A stretch of DNA of 64,000 bases from Cyclobacteriaceae bacterium (GCA_019638355.1 JAHBTY010000004.1:547615-611614), one strand, 5' to 3'; numbered from the stretch's first letter, positions 1 through 9,320 are shown. A program made the numbers and translations. Notes: generated by a model from the letters alone, not told the origin.

Positions 1-1
1 C

Positions 2-922
2 AACGGTAGTGTAACTCCTACAGCGTTAGGTCAGTCAATCAGCCTTACCACAGCCGACCATGGTAACTCGTATGTGTTAGAAATACTTAACACCGTAAAT
101 GGGTGTATTACCCGATCGGCTGCACAAACTGTAAACATAGTTGGCACAATTACAGCAGCGCTGGCAGGAACTCCGGCTTGCGATAACAATCAACCTTTTT
201 CGCTAACAGCAACTACAAATGCCACCGGTGTAACTTATGCGTGGTTTAGGAATAACACACCAATAGCAGGACAAACCGCAGCTACTTTGAATCAAACCGA
301 AGCTGGTATCTACAAAGTAGAAATAAGTAAAAATGGATGCACCACCCCGGCACAAATCCAGGTTATAAAATTACCCGTACCACAAGGCAATCTTCCCGAT
401 CGGGTAATCATTTGCAACGATCCGGACAATAACGACCCCGAAACAGCATCTGTAGATCTTGATCCCGGACCATTTCAATTATACAATTGGTTTAAGAATG
501 AATTGAGCCTGAGTTATACCAATCGGGTACTTACTGCCGATAGCGAAGGGTTTTACGATGTAGATATTACCAACTCGTTTGGTTGTGTATCGCGCGATCG
601 CACCGAAGTAATTAATGATTGCATTCCGAAACTGGTGGCGCCCAATGCCTTCCGGCCTACCAGTGGGATAAGCGATAATAAAAACTTTTTTGCATATACA
701 TTCTTTATTACCGACAATTTCCAGGTGTTGATTTACAACCGCTGGGGTGAGCTTGTGTTTGAATCGAAGGATAAAAATTTTCAATGGAACGGAGGTTATA
801 ACAACAATGCCGGCCAGCCGTTGCCTCCCGGCACCTATGCCTATGTGTTCCGGTATGTAAGCTCATTCAGACCCGAAAAAGGAATTCAGGAAAAACGGGG
901 TGGTGTGGTATTGATCCGGTAA
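2..922 (+). CDS. C-terminal part of a large secreted protein with a T9SS type B (gliding-motility-associated) sorting domain
   Basis: The reading frame is open to the left edge with no stop, so this is the 3' part of a longer gene; the GTG at 74 is only an internal codon. The visible part contains Ig-like/PKD-like stretches rich in Thr, Asn and Cys pairs (residues before about 190), followed by a final region of about 90 residues with the hallmarks of the CHU_C / gliding motility-associated C-terminal domain: PNAFRP, then FQVLIYNRWGELVFES, WNG and a final GTYAYVF...KRGGVVLIR. In Bacteroidota this domain directs export through the type IX system and surface attachment. The full protein is probably a large adhesin-like or repeat protein. 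The domain call is firm; the role of the whole protein is unknown because its N-terminus is missing. Confidence 0.85.
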   Translation, partial: NGSVTPTALGQSISLTTADHGNSYVLEILNTVNGCITRSAAQTVNIVGTITAALAGTPACDNNQPFSLTATTNATGVTYAWFRNNTPIAGQTAATLNQTEAGIYKVEISKNGCTTPAQIQVIKLPVPQGNLPDRVIICNDPDNNDPETASVDLDPGPFQLYNWFKNELSLSYTNRVLTADSEGFYDVDITNSFGCVSRDRTEVINDCIPKLVAPNAFRPTSGISDNKNFFAYTFFITDNFQVLIYNRWGELVFESKDKNFQWNGGYNNNAGQPLPPGTYAYVFRYVSSFRPEKGIQEKRGGVVLIR

Positions 923-1037
923 AAAATCATTTGCCATTTTAATCAGACTCCGGGCCTTTTACATTACTGCTTAAAGACCTGGTCTTGCTTTCCTTTTTAA
1001 TTTGGTTTGTGTAACTATGTAGTATAATAGTTGAGAC

Positions 1038-1391
1038 ATGAAAAAAATATTTTTGCTTAGTGCGGTCGTGGTACTCGCACTCGTGTTTTCCGATGCCCAG
1101 GCCCAATTATTCAATACCTCGTTAACAATCACCGTGCGCGATGAAACCGGTAACACAGTAGAAGGTGCCGAAGTAAAACTTTTTAAATCGGAACAGGATT
1201 ACCTGAAAGAGCAAAACGTTGTATTGGAAGGAATAAGTGATTCGAAGGGATTGGTTAAGCTAAAGAAAATGCAAGCATTGTCTTACTATGTTATTGTTCG
1301 GAAAGATGATAAGGACAATTCGGGTGGTGGCGAAATTATCGGCAAACTGGAAGAAGGTAAATTCAATAAGGTAACAATTGTGATTCAATAG
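1038..1391 (+). CDS. Small secreted protein with one carboxypeptidase-regulatory-like beta-sandwich domain
   Basis: 117 residues. An N-terminal signal peptide (about 22 residues, ending AQAQ) is followed by a single domain: SLTITVRDETGNTVEGAEVKLF, then a GLVKLKKM segment and a short C-terminal strand. This layout matches the CarboxypepD_reg-like or SpaA-like folds that Bacteroidota place in secreted or outer-membrane proteins. It is exported to the periplasm or cell surface; no enzyme motif is visible. The stop at 1391 lies one base before the Nudix ATG, so the two genes may be co-transcribed. Molecular role unknown. Confidence 0.7.
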   Translation: MKKIFLLSAVVVLALVFSDAQAQLFNTSLTITVRDETGNTVEGAEVKLFKSEQDYLKEQNVVLEGISDSKGLVKLKKMQALSYYVIVRKDDKDNSGGGEIIGKLEEGKFNKVTIVIQ

Positions 1392-1392
1392 C

Positions 1393-1935
1393 ATGGCCCA
1401 AAACCGTGCTGCTCTCATTCAATTCTTTGCTGCATATAAAAGTGCCTATCCGGAAGAATCAGTATTCTCTAGCGACTTTTTAAAATTGTTGGCTTCGCCT
1501 ACCTGTTACGAGCGCACCCATTTACCAGGCCATATTACCGGATCGGCATGGATTGTTACTCCTGAACGTGATTCTGTATTACTGGTGCATCACGCCAAGT
1601 TAAACCGATGGCTACAACCGGGTGGTCATGCCGATGGCGATGAAAACGTGTTGCGGGTTGCTTTGCGCGAAGCCGAAGAAGAAACCGGGTTAACAAATTT
1701 TAAAATTGCAGGTGAACTTCCGTTCGATGTGGATATCCACTTAATACCCGCACGAAAAGACTTTCCGGCACACCACCATTACGATGTGCGGTTTTTAGTA
1801 GAAGCCACACGCGAAGAAAAAATTATCGTAAGCGAAGAATCGCACGATGTAAAATGGATTGCACTATCAGAATTGGAACATTACACCACCGAACAATCTG
1901 TACTGCGCATGAAAAACAAAATTATTTCGTGCTGA
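1393..1935 (+). CDS. Nudix hydrolase
   Basis: 180 residues. A full Nudix box is visible at about residues 78-100: a Gly, five residues, Glu, seven residues, then REAEEETGL, fitting G-x5-E-x7-REUxEExGU. This motif binds the metal used to cleave nucleoside diphosphates linked to another moiety. The preceding LQPGGHAD and the HHHYDVRFLV segment are common in cytosolic Nudix enzymes of this length. Substrate specificity cannot be read from the sequence. The ATG is one base after the stop of the preceding secreted protein gene; the 3' end overlaps the tail of a small minus-strand gene by 14 bases. Confidence 0.85.
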   Translation: MAQNRAALIQFFAAYKSAYPEESVFSSDFLKLLASPTCYERTHLPGHITGSAWIVTPERDSVLLVHHAKLNRWLQPGGHADGDENVLRVALREAEEETGLTNFKIAGELPFDVDIHLIPARKDFPAHHHYDVRFLVEATREEKIIVSEESHDVKWIALSELEHYTTEQSVLRMKNKIISC

Positions 1936-2083
1936 TTAGCATAATCGCAAACGCAATTACCACAATCCAGAATTTATAGACAGCGATGGCCGGTATGATA
2001 ATGATGTGCAACTCCATTAAGACAGCCAGCAGCACCAGCAGTACCGCAATTGCTTTTAATATTGAACGCGTTTTGTTACTCAT
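1922..2083 (-). CDS. Small two-helix membrane protein (53 aa)
   Basis: Translation of the minus strand from the ATG at 2083 to the TAA at 1922 gives 53 residues starting MSNKTRSILK, then a hydrophobic helix rich in Val and Leu, a short MELHIIIIPAIAVYKF linker, a second hydrophobic helix and a short polar tail. The layout (basic N-terminus, two transmembrane segments, charged end) is what real small membrane proteins show and is unlikely by chance over a full frame. It ends tail-to-tail with the Nudix gene, overlapping it by 14 bases. Similar short inner-membrane proteins occur in Bacteroidota genomes, but I cannot name a family. Function unknown. Confidence 0.6.
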   Translation of the reverse strand: MSNKTRSILKAIAVLLVLLAVLMELHIIIIPAIAVYKFWIVVIAFAIMLISTK

Positions 2084-2173
2084 GGCAAATGGTTTTACTG
2101 CAACTTACAGCGTTTACAGAATCGTGGCAAATAAATTTTAGTTTTGTAGTCTATGTAAAACTTACCCGGTAAT

Positions 2174-2243
2174 GCCACGAAGGCACTAAGCCCAAAGGTT
2201 TATTTATATTTTTTAATTTCCTGGTGCTTTGTGACTTGGTGGC
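2174..2243. repeat. Palindromic intergenic element (GCCACGAAGGCACTAAG family), copy 1
   Basis: Two inverted arms, GCCACGAAGGCACTAAG... at 2174-2198 and ...TGTGACTTGGTGGC at 2220-2243, separated by an AT-rich loop. The same design, with closer-matching arms, occurs at 55184-55252. Units repeat with a period of about eight bases (GCCACGAAG, GCACTAAG). The element lies just before the threonylcarbamoyl-AMP synthase gene and could act in RNA folding. Confidence 0.65.
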
Positions 2244-2265
2244 AAGTTTCTAATCAATAACGTAA

Positions 2266-3216
2266 ATGGCTGAAATAGGTAAAGACATCCATCGCGCAAA
2301 GCAACTTCTTACAGAAGGCCAACTCGTGGCTATTCCAACCGAAACCGTGTATGGTCTGGCAGCCAATGCATTAAATGACAAAGCAGTACTTGAAATCTTT
2401 AAAGCTAAAAGCCGCCCCCATTTCGATCCGCTGATTGTACATGTTGCTTCACTGGCGCAAGCCGAAACATTATCTTCCTCATTTCCTGAGAAAGCAAAAG
2501 CACTTGCACAAAAATTCTGGCCAGGCCCCCTCACATTACTGGTACCCAAAAAAGAAACCGTGCCCGATATTGTTACTTCGGGATTAAACACAGTAGGATT
2601 GCGCTGTCCGGATCATGTACTCACGCTGCAACTACTACAAAGTCTTTCTTTTCCATTAGCCGCACCCAGCGCCAATCCGTTTGGATATGTTAGCCCCACA
2701 ACGCCTCAACATGTGAACGAACAATTGGGCGATAAAGTAGCTTACATTTTAGATGGTGGCGAATGCCGGGTAGGAATTGAATCGACAATTGTAGGTTTTG
2801 AAAATGAACAGGGCATGGTGTTGAGGTTGGGGGGCTTGGCTATCGAAAACCTGGAGGCTTTCACTGGCCCACTCCATGTTCAGCTCCACTCCAACTCCAA
2901 CCCTCATGCTCCTGGCCAATTGCAAAGCCATTATGCACCGGGTAAAAAAATCATTCTGGGAACTCAGGCTCAGTTACGAGCTTACACACATCTACATGCC
3001 GGAACTATTATGTTTCAGCATGCCTTGCCGGGAGTGGCTCCAAATCAACAAATAATCCTATCACCAGGTGGCGATTTAGAAGAAGCTGCTCAGCATTTGT
3101 TTGCTGCCCTGCGCACACTCGACAAAACCGCTATTGACGTTATACTGGCCGAACTGGTGCCAGAGCATGGCCTGGGGCGCGCCATAAACGACCGCCTGCG
3201 CAGAGCCGCCTATTAA
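2266..3216 (+). CDS. tsaC: L-threonylcarbamoyladenylate synthase (Sua5/YrdC/YwlC family)
   Basis: 316 residues. This cytosolic enzyme makes threonylcarbamoyl-AMP from threonine, bicarbonate and ATP, the first step of the universal t6A37 tRNA modification. Visible: PTETVYGLAANA near residue 24, KAKSRPHFDPLIVHV near 48, and SAPSANPFGYVSPTT, all signature segments of the YrdC fold. At 316 residues it is the longer Sua5-type protein: a YrdC domain of about 200 residues, a linker containing HAPGQLQSHYAPG, and a C-terminal Sua5 domain. The ATG at 2266 fits the family start. It stands before pfkA and is probably transcribed alone. Confidence 0.92.
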   Translation: MAEIGKDIHRAKQLLTEGQLVAIPTETVYGLAANALNDKAVLEIFKAKSRPHFDPLIVHVASLAQAETLSSSFPEKAKALAQKFWPGPLTLLVPKKETVPDIVTSGLNTVGLRCPDHVLTLQLLQSLSFPLAAPSANPFGYVSPTTPQHVNEQLGDKVAYILDGGECRVGIESTIVGFENEQGMVLRLGGLAIENLEAFTGPLHVQLHSNSNPHAPGQLQSHYAPGKKIILGTQAQLRAYTHLHAGTIMFQHALPGVAPNQQIILSPGGDLEEAAQHLFAALRTLDKTAIDVILAELVPEHGLGRAINDRLRRAAY

Positions 3217-3273
3217 AAAAAAGTTGTGTGCGCTGAAATATTTAATTTACTTGGTTGAATTTTCTACCCCACT

Positions 3274-4374
3274 ATGAAAATACTTGTACTTACCGGAGGC
3301 GGAGATGCCCCCGGCTTGAATGCGGTTATACGAGGAGTTTGCAAGCGTGCACGGAAAGAGAGTTTACACGGTGAGCCCTGGGAAGTATATGGCAGCATTG
3401 AAGCCTTTAATGGAGTACTGAACGAGCCTCAGGAAATAGTTAAGCTTACCAGTAAAAAAACAGCCGGCATTCATGTAAAAGGTGGTACCATTTTAAAAAC
3501 TACCAACAAGGCCAATCCTATTAAGTTTCCAGTGGTGCAACCCGATGGTACTACCCAATTCTTCGATCGCTCCGATGAATTGGTAAAAAAACTGAAAGCC
3601 TTAAAATTTGATGCCATTATTAACATTGGTGGCGATGGCTCGCAGAAAATTTCTAAAACACTTTTCGATAAAGGGCTGCCCATGATTGGGGTTCCCAAGA
3701 CCATCGACAATGATTTATCGGCCACCGATATTACGTTCGGTTTTCAAACTGCCGTGCAGATCGCTACCGATAGCTTTGACAAATTGGTTACAACTGCCGA
3801 AAGCCACCATCGTGTAATGATTATGGAAGTAATGGGCCGCGATGCCGGTTGGATTGCTTTACACACAGCCATTGCCGGTGGGGCCGAAATTTGCCTGATA
3901 CCCGAAATTCCCTACGACATCAATAAGCTTGTTAAAAAAATTGAAGCGCGTTATAAGAACGGTCGTGGGTTTGTAAATATTGTTATTGCCGAAGGCGCTA
4001 AACCCAAAGCGGGTTCAATTACAGCAACGGCAGGCGAAAAAGGATCGGAGCATGTGCGGTTGGGTGGTGTTGCCTATCAACTTTCCAAACAATTAAAAGA
4101 TGCAGGCTGCAAGGCCGAAATTCGCGAAACGGTACTGGGCCATGTACAACGCGGAGGAACCCCCACCGCTTTTGATCGGGTGTTGGCCTCATTATTTGGA
4201 GTTAAGGCCTTTGAACTTGCTTTAAATAAACAATTTGGCCGTATGGTTGCATTTAAAAATAATACCATTACTTCAGTAAGTCTGGAAGAAGCTACGGCCG
4301 ACTACAATTTTTTAAATAAAGATTCTTATCTTGTTCAGGCAGCTAAAGGCCTTGGAATAAGTTTTGGAGATTAA
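3274..4374 (+). CDS. pfkA: 6-phosphofructokinase (group III-like)
   Basis: 366 residues. It phosphorylates fructose 6-phosphate to fructose 1,6-bisphosphate in glycolysis. Visible: the N-terminal GGGDAPGLNAVIRG phosphate-binding loop, GGDGS at residues 119-123, PKTIDND at 141-147 and MGRDAGWIALHTA. In the PFK family a Gly in GGDGS goes with ATP as donor (PPi enzymes usually have Asp), whereas Lys in PKTIDND is typical of PPi-dependent and some ATP-dependent enzymes of the long clades. The mixed pair suggests an ATP enzyme without the E. coli style allosteric pattern, but this is inference. The gene is followed within 15 bases by the first SRPBCC gene. Confidence 0.93.
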   Translation: MKILVLTGGGDAPGLNAVIRGVCKRARKESLHGEPWEVYGSIEAFNGVLNEPQEIVKLTSKKTAGIHVKGGTILKTTNKANPIKFPVVQPDGTTQFFDRSDELVKKLKALKFDAIINIGGDGSQKISKTLFDKGLPMIGVPKTIDNDLSATDITFGFQTAVQIATDSFDKLVTTAESHHRVMIMEVMGRDAGWIALHTAIAGGAEICLIPEIPYDINKLVKKIEARYKNGRGFVNIVIAEGAKPKAGSITATAGEKGSEHVRLGGVAYQLSKQLKDAGCKAEIRETVLGHVQRGGTPTAFDRVLASLFGVKAFELALNKQFGRMVAFKNNTITSVSLEEATADYNFLNKDSYLVQAAKGLGISFGD

Positions 4375-4388
4375 CGCTACCTCTTGTT

Positions 4389-4898
4389 ATGACCAAAATA
4401 GAACTATCCACTCACATATTCGCACCCATCGACCGGTGCTTTGATCTTGCACGCAGCATTGAATTAAACTCCAACCCCACCGTTAAAGATTTCGATCACA
4501 AAATAATACGGGGTTTGTTGGAACCCGGACAGCGGATTCAGCGCGTAACCTATTACCTGGGCCGCCAATACCATTCAGAAATTGAATTAAAGCGGTGTGC
4601 TAAACCTTATTTCTTTAGCGATGAAATGAAAGTAGGACCATTTCGCACATTTGTGCACGATCATTTCTTCTATGAATTCCCGGGTGAAACCGTAATGGTG
4701 GATAATGTTTACTTTCAATCGCCCTGGGGACTGATTGGTGAAACAGCCGACACATTGTTGATCAGAAGGCATCTATTATTGATGCTTAAGAGACGCAACA
4801 AAGCGATCAAACAATATGCTGAAGGTAATACCTGGAAATTGCTGATTGATACCCCTGCAAACCTTCCTGTTGAAACAGAGCTAAGTTTTCAGGCCTAA
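4389..4898 (+). CDS. SRPBCC-fold ligand-binding protein, tandem copy 1
   Basis: 169 residues, cytosolic, no signal peptide. MTKIELSTHIFAPIDRCFDLARS is the typical first strand and helix of the SRPBCC (START/Bet v1-like) fold; YFFSDEMKVGPFRTFVHDHFF and MVDNVYFQSPWG match the central strands of cyclase/dehydrase-like members that bind hydrophobic ligands. The next gene is a clear paralogue with the same start and the same FFTDEMVRGPF...HDHFFY core, so this is a local duplication. The ligand is unknown. Spacing of 14 bases from pfkA suggests co-transcription. Confidence 0.8.
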   Translation: MTKIELSTHIFAPIDRCFDLARSIELNSNPTVKDFDHKIIRGLLEPGQRIQRVTYYLGRQYHSEIELKRCAKPYFFSDEMKVGPFRTFVHDHFFYEFPGETVMVDNVYFQSPWGLIGETADTLLIRRHLLLMLKRRNKAIKQYAEGNTWKLLIDTPANLPVETELSFQA

Positions 4899-4924
4899 CG
4901 CTCTGCTTTTTACATCCATAAATT

Positions 4925-5422
4925 GTGACTAAGATTGAGCTTACCACTTTCATCAAAGCACCCATCGAACGCTGCTTTGATTTATCGCGCAGTGTAGATC
5001 TGCATAAAGTTTCCATGCAACAATCGCATGAAGAAATTACAGGCGGTGTTGAAACTGGCTTAATGAAACTGCACGATACTGTTACCTGGCGAGCAACTCA
5101 CTTTGGGATTCGGTTTTCGTTGCAGTCGGTTATCACAAAATTTTCAAGGCCTTTCTTCTTTACCGATGAGATGGTACGTGGCCCGTTTAAATTAATGACT
5201 CACGATCATTTTTTCTATTCGCAAGAAAGTCACACCACAATGGTCGATCACTTTTATTTTCAAGCTCCTTATGGTGTAGTGGGCAAGGTTATTGATTTCG
5301 TAATCCTGAAAAGATACCTTACAAGTTTGCTTGCCAACCGTAATGTGGTTATTAAGCAGTATGCAGAAGCGAACGAGTGGCAACAGGTTTTGCAGCAGGA
5401 AGTTCCTTCGTCAAAGCTTTAA
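4925..5422 (+). CDS. SRPBCC-fold ligand-binding protein, tandem copy 2
   Basis: 165 residues, starting at a GTG (4925) that aligns exactly with the ATG of the upstream paralogue (MTKIELTTFIKAPIERCFDLSRS). The DEMVRGPFKLMTHDHFF core and the VDHFYFQAPYGVVG strand are shared. The C-terminal half (RYLTSLLANRNVVIKQYAE) also aligns with copy 1, so both copies are complete. No catalytic residues are recognised; the fold is used for binding lipids, polyketides or other apolar molecules. It lies 26 bases after copy 1 and about 100 bases before pgk. Confidence 0.78.
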   Translation: MTKIELTTFIKAPIERCFDLSRSVDLHKVSMQQSHEEITGGVETGLMKLHDTVTWRATHFGIRFSLQSVITKFSRPFFFTDEMVRGPFKLMTHDHFFYSQESHTTMVDHFYFQAPYGVVGKVIDFVILKRYLTSLLANRNVVIKQYAEANEWQQVLQQEVPSSKL

Positions 5423-5525
5423 CATAAATTGCTTCTGCAAACCTTTGCAATTTTTTCAATCTCGCTCACATGCAGTCTTTTTCCTATCTTGTGCCACTTA
5501 AAAAATTCACTTCAAACCTGCTGTT

Positions 5526-6710
5526 ATGAAAACTGTTACCGACATCAACTTCAAAGGAAAACGCGCCCTCATCCGGGTAGATTTTAATGTACCATTAGAC
5601 AAATCGTTTGAAGTAACAGATGATAACCGCATCCGGGCTACCATCCCTACGCTTAAAAAAATTCTGGCCGATGGTGGTAGTTTAGTTTTGATGAGTCACC
5701 TCGGCCGACCAAAAGAAGGTCCCGAAGAAAAATATTCACTGAAGCATACCATCAAAGCTACCGAAGCTTTATTAGGCGTACCCGTAAAATTTGCTAATGA
5801 CTGTATTGGCGATGATGCCTATAAACTTTCTGCGGCCCTAAAACCAGGCGAAGTATTGTTGCTCGAAAACCTGCGCTTTTATAAGCAAGAAGAAAAAGGC
5901 GATGTAGCTTTTGCCGAAAAACTTTCCAAGCATGGCGATGTGTATGTTAACGATGCCTTTGGTACAGCCCACCGCGCACATGCTTCAACCACCATTGTAG
6001 CGCAATTCTTTCAAATCAGGTGTGCGGGCTTTGTAATGACTGCAGAACTGGACAATGCAAAAAAAGTTTTAGAGAACGCAGCCAAACCGTTTACCGCTAT
6101 TATGGGTGGCGCTAAAATCTCCGATAAGATTTTAATTATTGAAAAACTATTAGACAAAGTAAATCACCTGATTATTGGTGGTGGGATGGCCTATACTTTC
6201 TTTAAAGCATTGGGTGGAAATATTGGCAACTCACTGGTAGAAGCCGATAAGTTAGACCTTGCCAAAGAGTTGATTCAAAAGGCTAAAGCCAAAGGTGTAG
6301 AACTGCATTTGCCAATCGACTCGGTAGCAGCCGATAAGTTTGATGCAAATGCCAACACACAAACTGCCAGCAACAACAATATACCCGATGGCTGGATGGG
6401 ATTGGACATTGGCCCGCAAGCCATTGCTGTGTTTAGCAAAGTAATAGAAGATTCCAAAACCATTTTATGGAATGGCCCAATGGGTGTTTTTGAAATGCAA
6501 AAGTTTGAAGCCGGTACCAAAGCTATTGCCGAAGCGGTAGTGCGCGCCACAGGTAAAGGTGCCTTCTCGCTGATTGGTGGTGGCGATTCAGCCGCAGCTG
6601 TTGCTCAGTTTGGCTTCGAAGAAAAAGTAAGTTATGTCTCTACGGGTGGTGGGGCCTTGCTTGAATACTTTGAAGGCAAAGTATTGCCGGGGGTTAAGGC
6701 GTTGGATTGA
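5526..6710 (+). CDS. pgk: Phosphoglycerate kinase
   Basis: 394 residues, the normal bacterial length. It transfers phosphate from 1,3-bisphosphoglycerate to ADP in glycolysis. Visible: the substrate loop [15 protein letters not shown] near residue 11, SHLGRPK, the DCIGD segment, [17 protein letters not shown](A)[10 protein letters not shown], the hinge and nucleotide-binding [19 protein letters not shown] and the terminal GGGDSAAAV phosphate loop. All hallmark positions are intact. A strong rho-independent terminator follows. Confidence 0.97.
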   Translation: MKTVTDINFKGKRALIRVDFNVPLDKSFEVTDDNRIRATIPTLKKILADGGSLVLMSHLGRPKEGPEEKYSLKHTIKATEALLGVPVKFANDCIGDDAYKLSAALKPGEVLLLENLRFYKQEEKGDVAFAEKLSKHGDVYVNDAFGTAHRAHASTTIVAQFFQIRCAGFVMTAELDNAKKVLENAAKPFTAIMGGAKISDKILIIEKLLDKVNHLIIGGGMAYTFFKALGGNIGNSLVEADKLDLAKELIQKAKAKGVELHLPIDSVAADKFDANANTQTASNNNIPDGWMGLDIGPQAIAVFSKVIEDSKTILWNGPMGVFEMQKFEAGTKAIAEAVVRATGKGAFSLIGGGDSAAAVAQFGFEEKVSYVSTGGGALLEYFEGKVLPGVKALD

Positions 6711-6736
6711 AATCAAACTTATCATTAATAAACTCT

Positions 6737-6765
6737 AAAGCCCTGTTGCCAGGGCTTTTGTTTTA
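6737..6765 (+). terminator. Rho-independent terminator after pgk
   Basis: Nine-base-pair stem AAAGCCCTG (6737-6745) pairing with CAGGGCTTT (6750-6758), four-base loop TTGC, followed by TGTTTTAT. It lies 27 bases after the pgk stop and before a minus-strand gene, so it may serve both directions. Confidence 0.85.
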
Positions 6766-6823
6766 TAAGTCCGCTCATAAAACCATTGTTAAATACGACA
6801 AACCGCTTGTTGTAACAAACTAA

Positions 6824-9232
6824 CTATTTTAGATGTTCTAAAGGTTGGTCAGTAATAACCCGCACCACCTGCTCCGCACCCACTAACACTACTTCATCAG
6901 TCACCGATACTTCCTTTTCATTAACTAAAATTTTCTTCGCACCCTTTACATCTACCAGCAGCTTCCAATCCACTTGAGATTGCTGAATCTGGTATTCTAC
7001 GTAATCAGAGCTGCGACTTATTTTTAAGTAGAGTATATTCTCCCCCACTTTAACATTTTCAATTGCAACATCATCCCAACTATCAGGCAGTTGGGCGGCA
7101 ATCTTAATTTGCTTTTCCATTGCATTGGGCTTTATTCCAAAAAAAGATTGGATAAGCGGTACCGCTACGCCATAAATGTTCCAGGCTTGCACCACCATTC
7201 CAAAATCGGGCGAGACTTCATACATCGAACCCGGCAACGCATAGCTGAATGACTGCTGTAGTTTTTTAATATACCCCAGAGCTTCGTTCGGTTTACCATA
7301 GTTAGCAGCCGCTACTGCCTGCACTCCGGTGGGCAGCGTCATCACAGCACCGGTATAAGAGAATGTTTTCTTGCGGGATTTTAAAACCACACTATCAGGT
7401 TCATCGCTACGGTCAATACCGGTAACATATACACCAAACGGATTTTCATATTTAGTTGCTGTTTTAAGTGCAGCCATTGCTTTAGATTTATCAGCTACAC
7501 CAGTTTCCATAGGCGTATTCACCACCCAGTTGTGATACACCACAAACGGAAATTGTTTACCTGCTGAATAGGTTTTCATTTTCTGCTCAGTAGCTTTCAA
7601 TTCCTTCACTGCCCACGGTTTGCCCAAGGTATCGGCACGTACCAACGCAGCGGCTACAATGGGCTTAGCCTCGGTCACAGTACTTCTGAAATCCCCGAAC
7701 GATTGCTCTTGTTCATTCCACCATTCAGAATTGATCTTAGTTTTCAACACATCAGCTTTGCGCTGATAGGTTAACGCCAGTTCTTTCTCCCCAACCCATG
7801 CGGCTAACTGCGCAGCACTACCCAATGCTTGTTGGGTATAAGCTACTACATCAATCATCTCTGTATCCAACCCATGTATTTCCATCATGCCATTACCATT
7901 GGGATAACCATTTCCGTCTTCATCCATTGTTTCGGTTAGCCATTCAATGCCCTGCACTACAGTTGGAAAAAGTTCGGTGATCAATTCTTTATCGCCTGTC
8001 CAGTCGGCATAAACTTTTAGCATCGTAATGTATTGTGCTGTTTCGTTTACGTTGCCCTGATTAAACACCGCACCATTGGTAGAAACTTCATGAATGATTC
8101 TTCCATTGTCGTTGGTCTTTTTAGAAAGATTACTGAGCAACTGAATAGAGTTTTTAGCCAGTGTATGGTTACCGGTTGCGAGTACACCTTGTAACGTGTA
8201 GGTCATGTCGGCCCCAAACCACCACGGGTAATCAGGCAAACCCGCAGATACCGCATTACCTTGTTCGGGCACGGTGCGCACTAACCATTCGGTATTATAC
8301 TTAAGCCATTCGTACATATCGGCAACATCTTTATCAGGAATAATCAGATTGGCTGTTTCTTTAACCTGCTTGAAACGATCAATCTTTTCATCCAATTCAA
8401 TTGGTCCCATATTTTTCAAAAACGAAAATGTTTCGCGGGCCGCAGCTTCTGATTTGTAAGAGCCGGCAATAAAGAACTGAATTACCTCCATGGAACCGGG
8501 TTGAAGAAACAACTCGTAGGTCAACGATCCATCGACACCTAAGCCTGTTCGTTCTGTTTTGCAAATACTTGCCGAAGAAAAAGTATGAGTATTCAAAGAT
8601 CCGCCAAACACAACAAACCACGGATTGTTTTTATCCTTTGCCACCACAGCCGAAAGTTTTTCATCGAATGAAATTTCATCTTCAGCATCAAGCATGTTGG
8701 TACGTTCGCCCAACCAGGTAGGGCGCAAATCAACCAAACCTGTGAATGAAAAATCTAATTGTTTAGTAACGGCACTATTATTGGCAATTGTATATTCCAC
8801 AATCATTCCTTCCCAACCATCGGGCACAAACTGAAAGCGTTGCATTTCAATCTCTTCTTCTTTCCACATAAAGTGATGTTCATTGCCTACCGGGTAGTTG
8901 ATGAAGTTATCGGCCTTATCGAGACAATAAGAATTTCCGGAACGTTTTGCCGTAAGCGATGCACTAAATCCATCCATTAATTTAATGGGATGATTCCAGA
9001 TACCGCCCATCTCGCCTGTTACATGCCAACCAAGATCCGGGAAAGAACCATCCTGATGACCGACCATGTACACCCGATCGCCCGCGGTAACAAAAGGCGA
9101 TTGCAGGTATTGGGGTTTACCCGAAATGAAAGGCTGAGTGGCTGTGAGTAAATAATATTGTTGTTGTTCTGGTGTGGAACACGATAACAAAACCAGGAAG
9201 ATGAACGTGGTTGAGATTGGCTTCATAGGCAT
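6824..9232 (-). CDS. Lipoprotein with an alpha/alpha six-hairpin glycosidase domain (amylo-alpha-1,6-glucosidase/GDE-like)
   Basis: 802 residues. The start (or ATG three codons in, at 9226) opens a lipoprotein signal peptide with lipobox LLSC, so it is probably anchored facing the periplasm or cell surface. An N-terminal beta-sandwich region (to about 300) is followed by a six-hairpin toroid: DYPWWFGADMTYTLQGVLATGNH, NGRIIHEVSTNGAVFNQGNVNETAQYITML, EDGNGYPNGNGMMEIHGLDTEMIDVVAYTQQAL. This arrangement is typical of glycogen-debranching and related glucosidases (GH133/GH15/GH63-like). The Asp and Glu residues in those loops could be catalytic, but I cannot assign them. A C-terminal beta domain ends the protein. 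Substrate unknown; starch- or glucan-type sugars are the likely guess. Confidence 0.7.
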   Translation of the reverse strand: MPMKPISTTFIFLVLLSCSTPEQQQYYLLTATQPFISGKPQYLQSPFVTAGDRVYMVGHQDGSFPDLGWHVTGEMGGIWNHPIKLMDGFSASLTAKRSGNSYCLDKADNFINYPVGNEHHFMWKEEEIEMQRFQFVPDGWEGMIVEYTIANNSAVTKQLDFSFTGLVDLRPTWLGERTNMLDAEDEISFDEKLSAVVAKDKNNPWFVVFGGSLNTHTFSSASICKTERTGLGVDGSLTYELFLQPGSMEVIQFFIAGSYKSEAAARETFSFLKNMGPIELDEKIDRFKQVKETANLIIPDKDVADMYEWLKYNTEWLVRTVPEQGNAVSAGLPDYPWWFGADMTYTLQGVLATGNHTLAKNSIQLLSNLSKKTNDNGRIIHEVSTNGAVFNQGNVNETAQYITMLKVYADWTGDKELITELFPTVVQGIEWLTETMDEDGNGYPNGNGMMEIHGLDTEMIDVVAYTQQALGSAAQLAAWVGEKELALTYQRKADVLKTKINSEWWNEQEQSFGDFRSTVTEAKPIVAAALVRADTLGKPWAVKELKATEQKMKTYSAGKQFPFVVYHNWVVNTPMETGVADKSKAMAALKTATKYENPFGVYVTGIDRSDEPDSVVLKSRKKTFSYTGAVMTLPTGVQAVAAANYGKPNEALGYIKKLQQSFSYALPGSMYEVSPDFGMVVQAWNIYGVAVPLIQSFFGIKPNAMEKQIKIAAQLPDSWDDVAIENVKVGENILYLKISRSSDYVEYQIQQSQVDWKLLVDVKGAKKILVNEKEVSVTDEVVLVGAEQVVRVITDQPLEHLK

Positions 9233-9320
9233 GAAGATAGTTGTTTTTAGCCCATTGAAAATAAAAGTGGCGCAATCGTAATGCTTGCGCCTGAATTTAA
9301 TGCCAAAATCATCTCAATAA

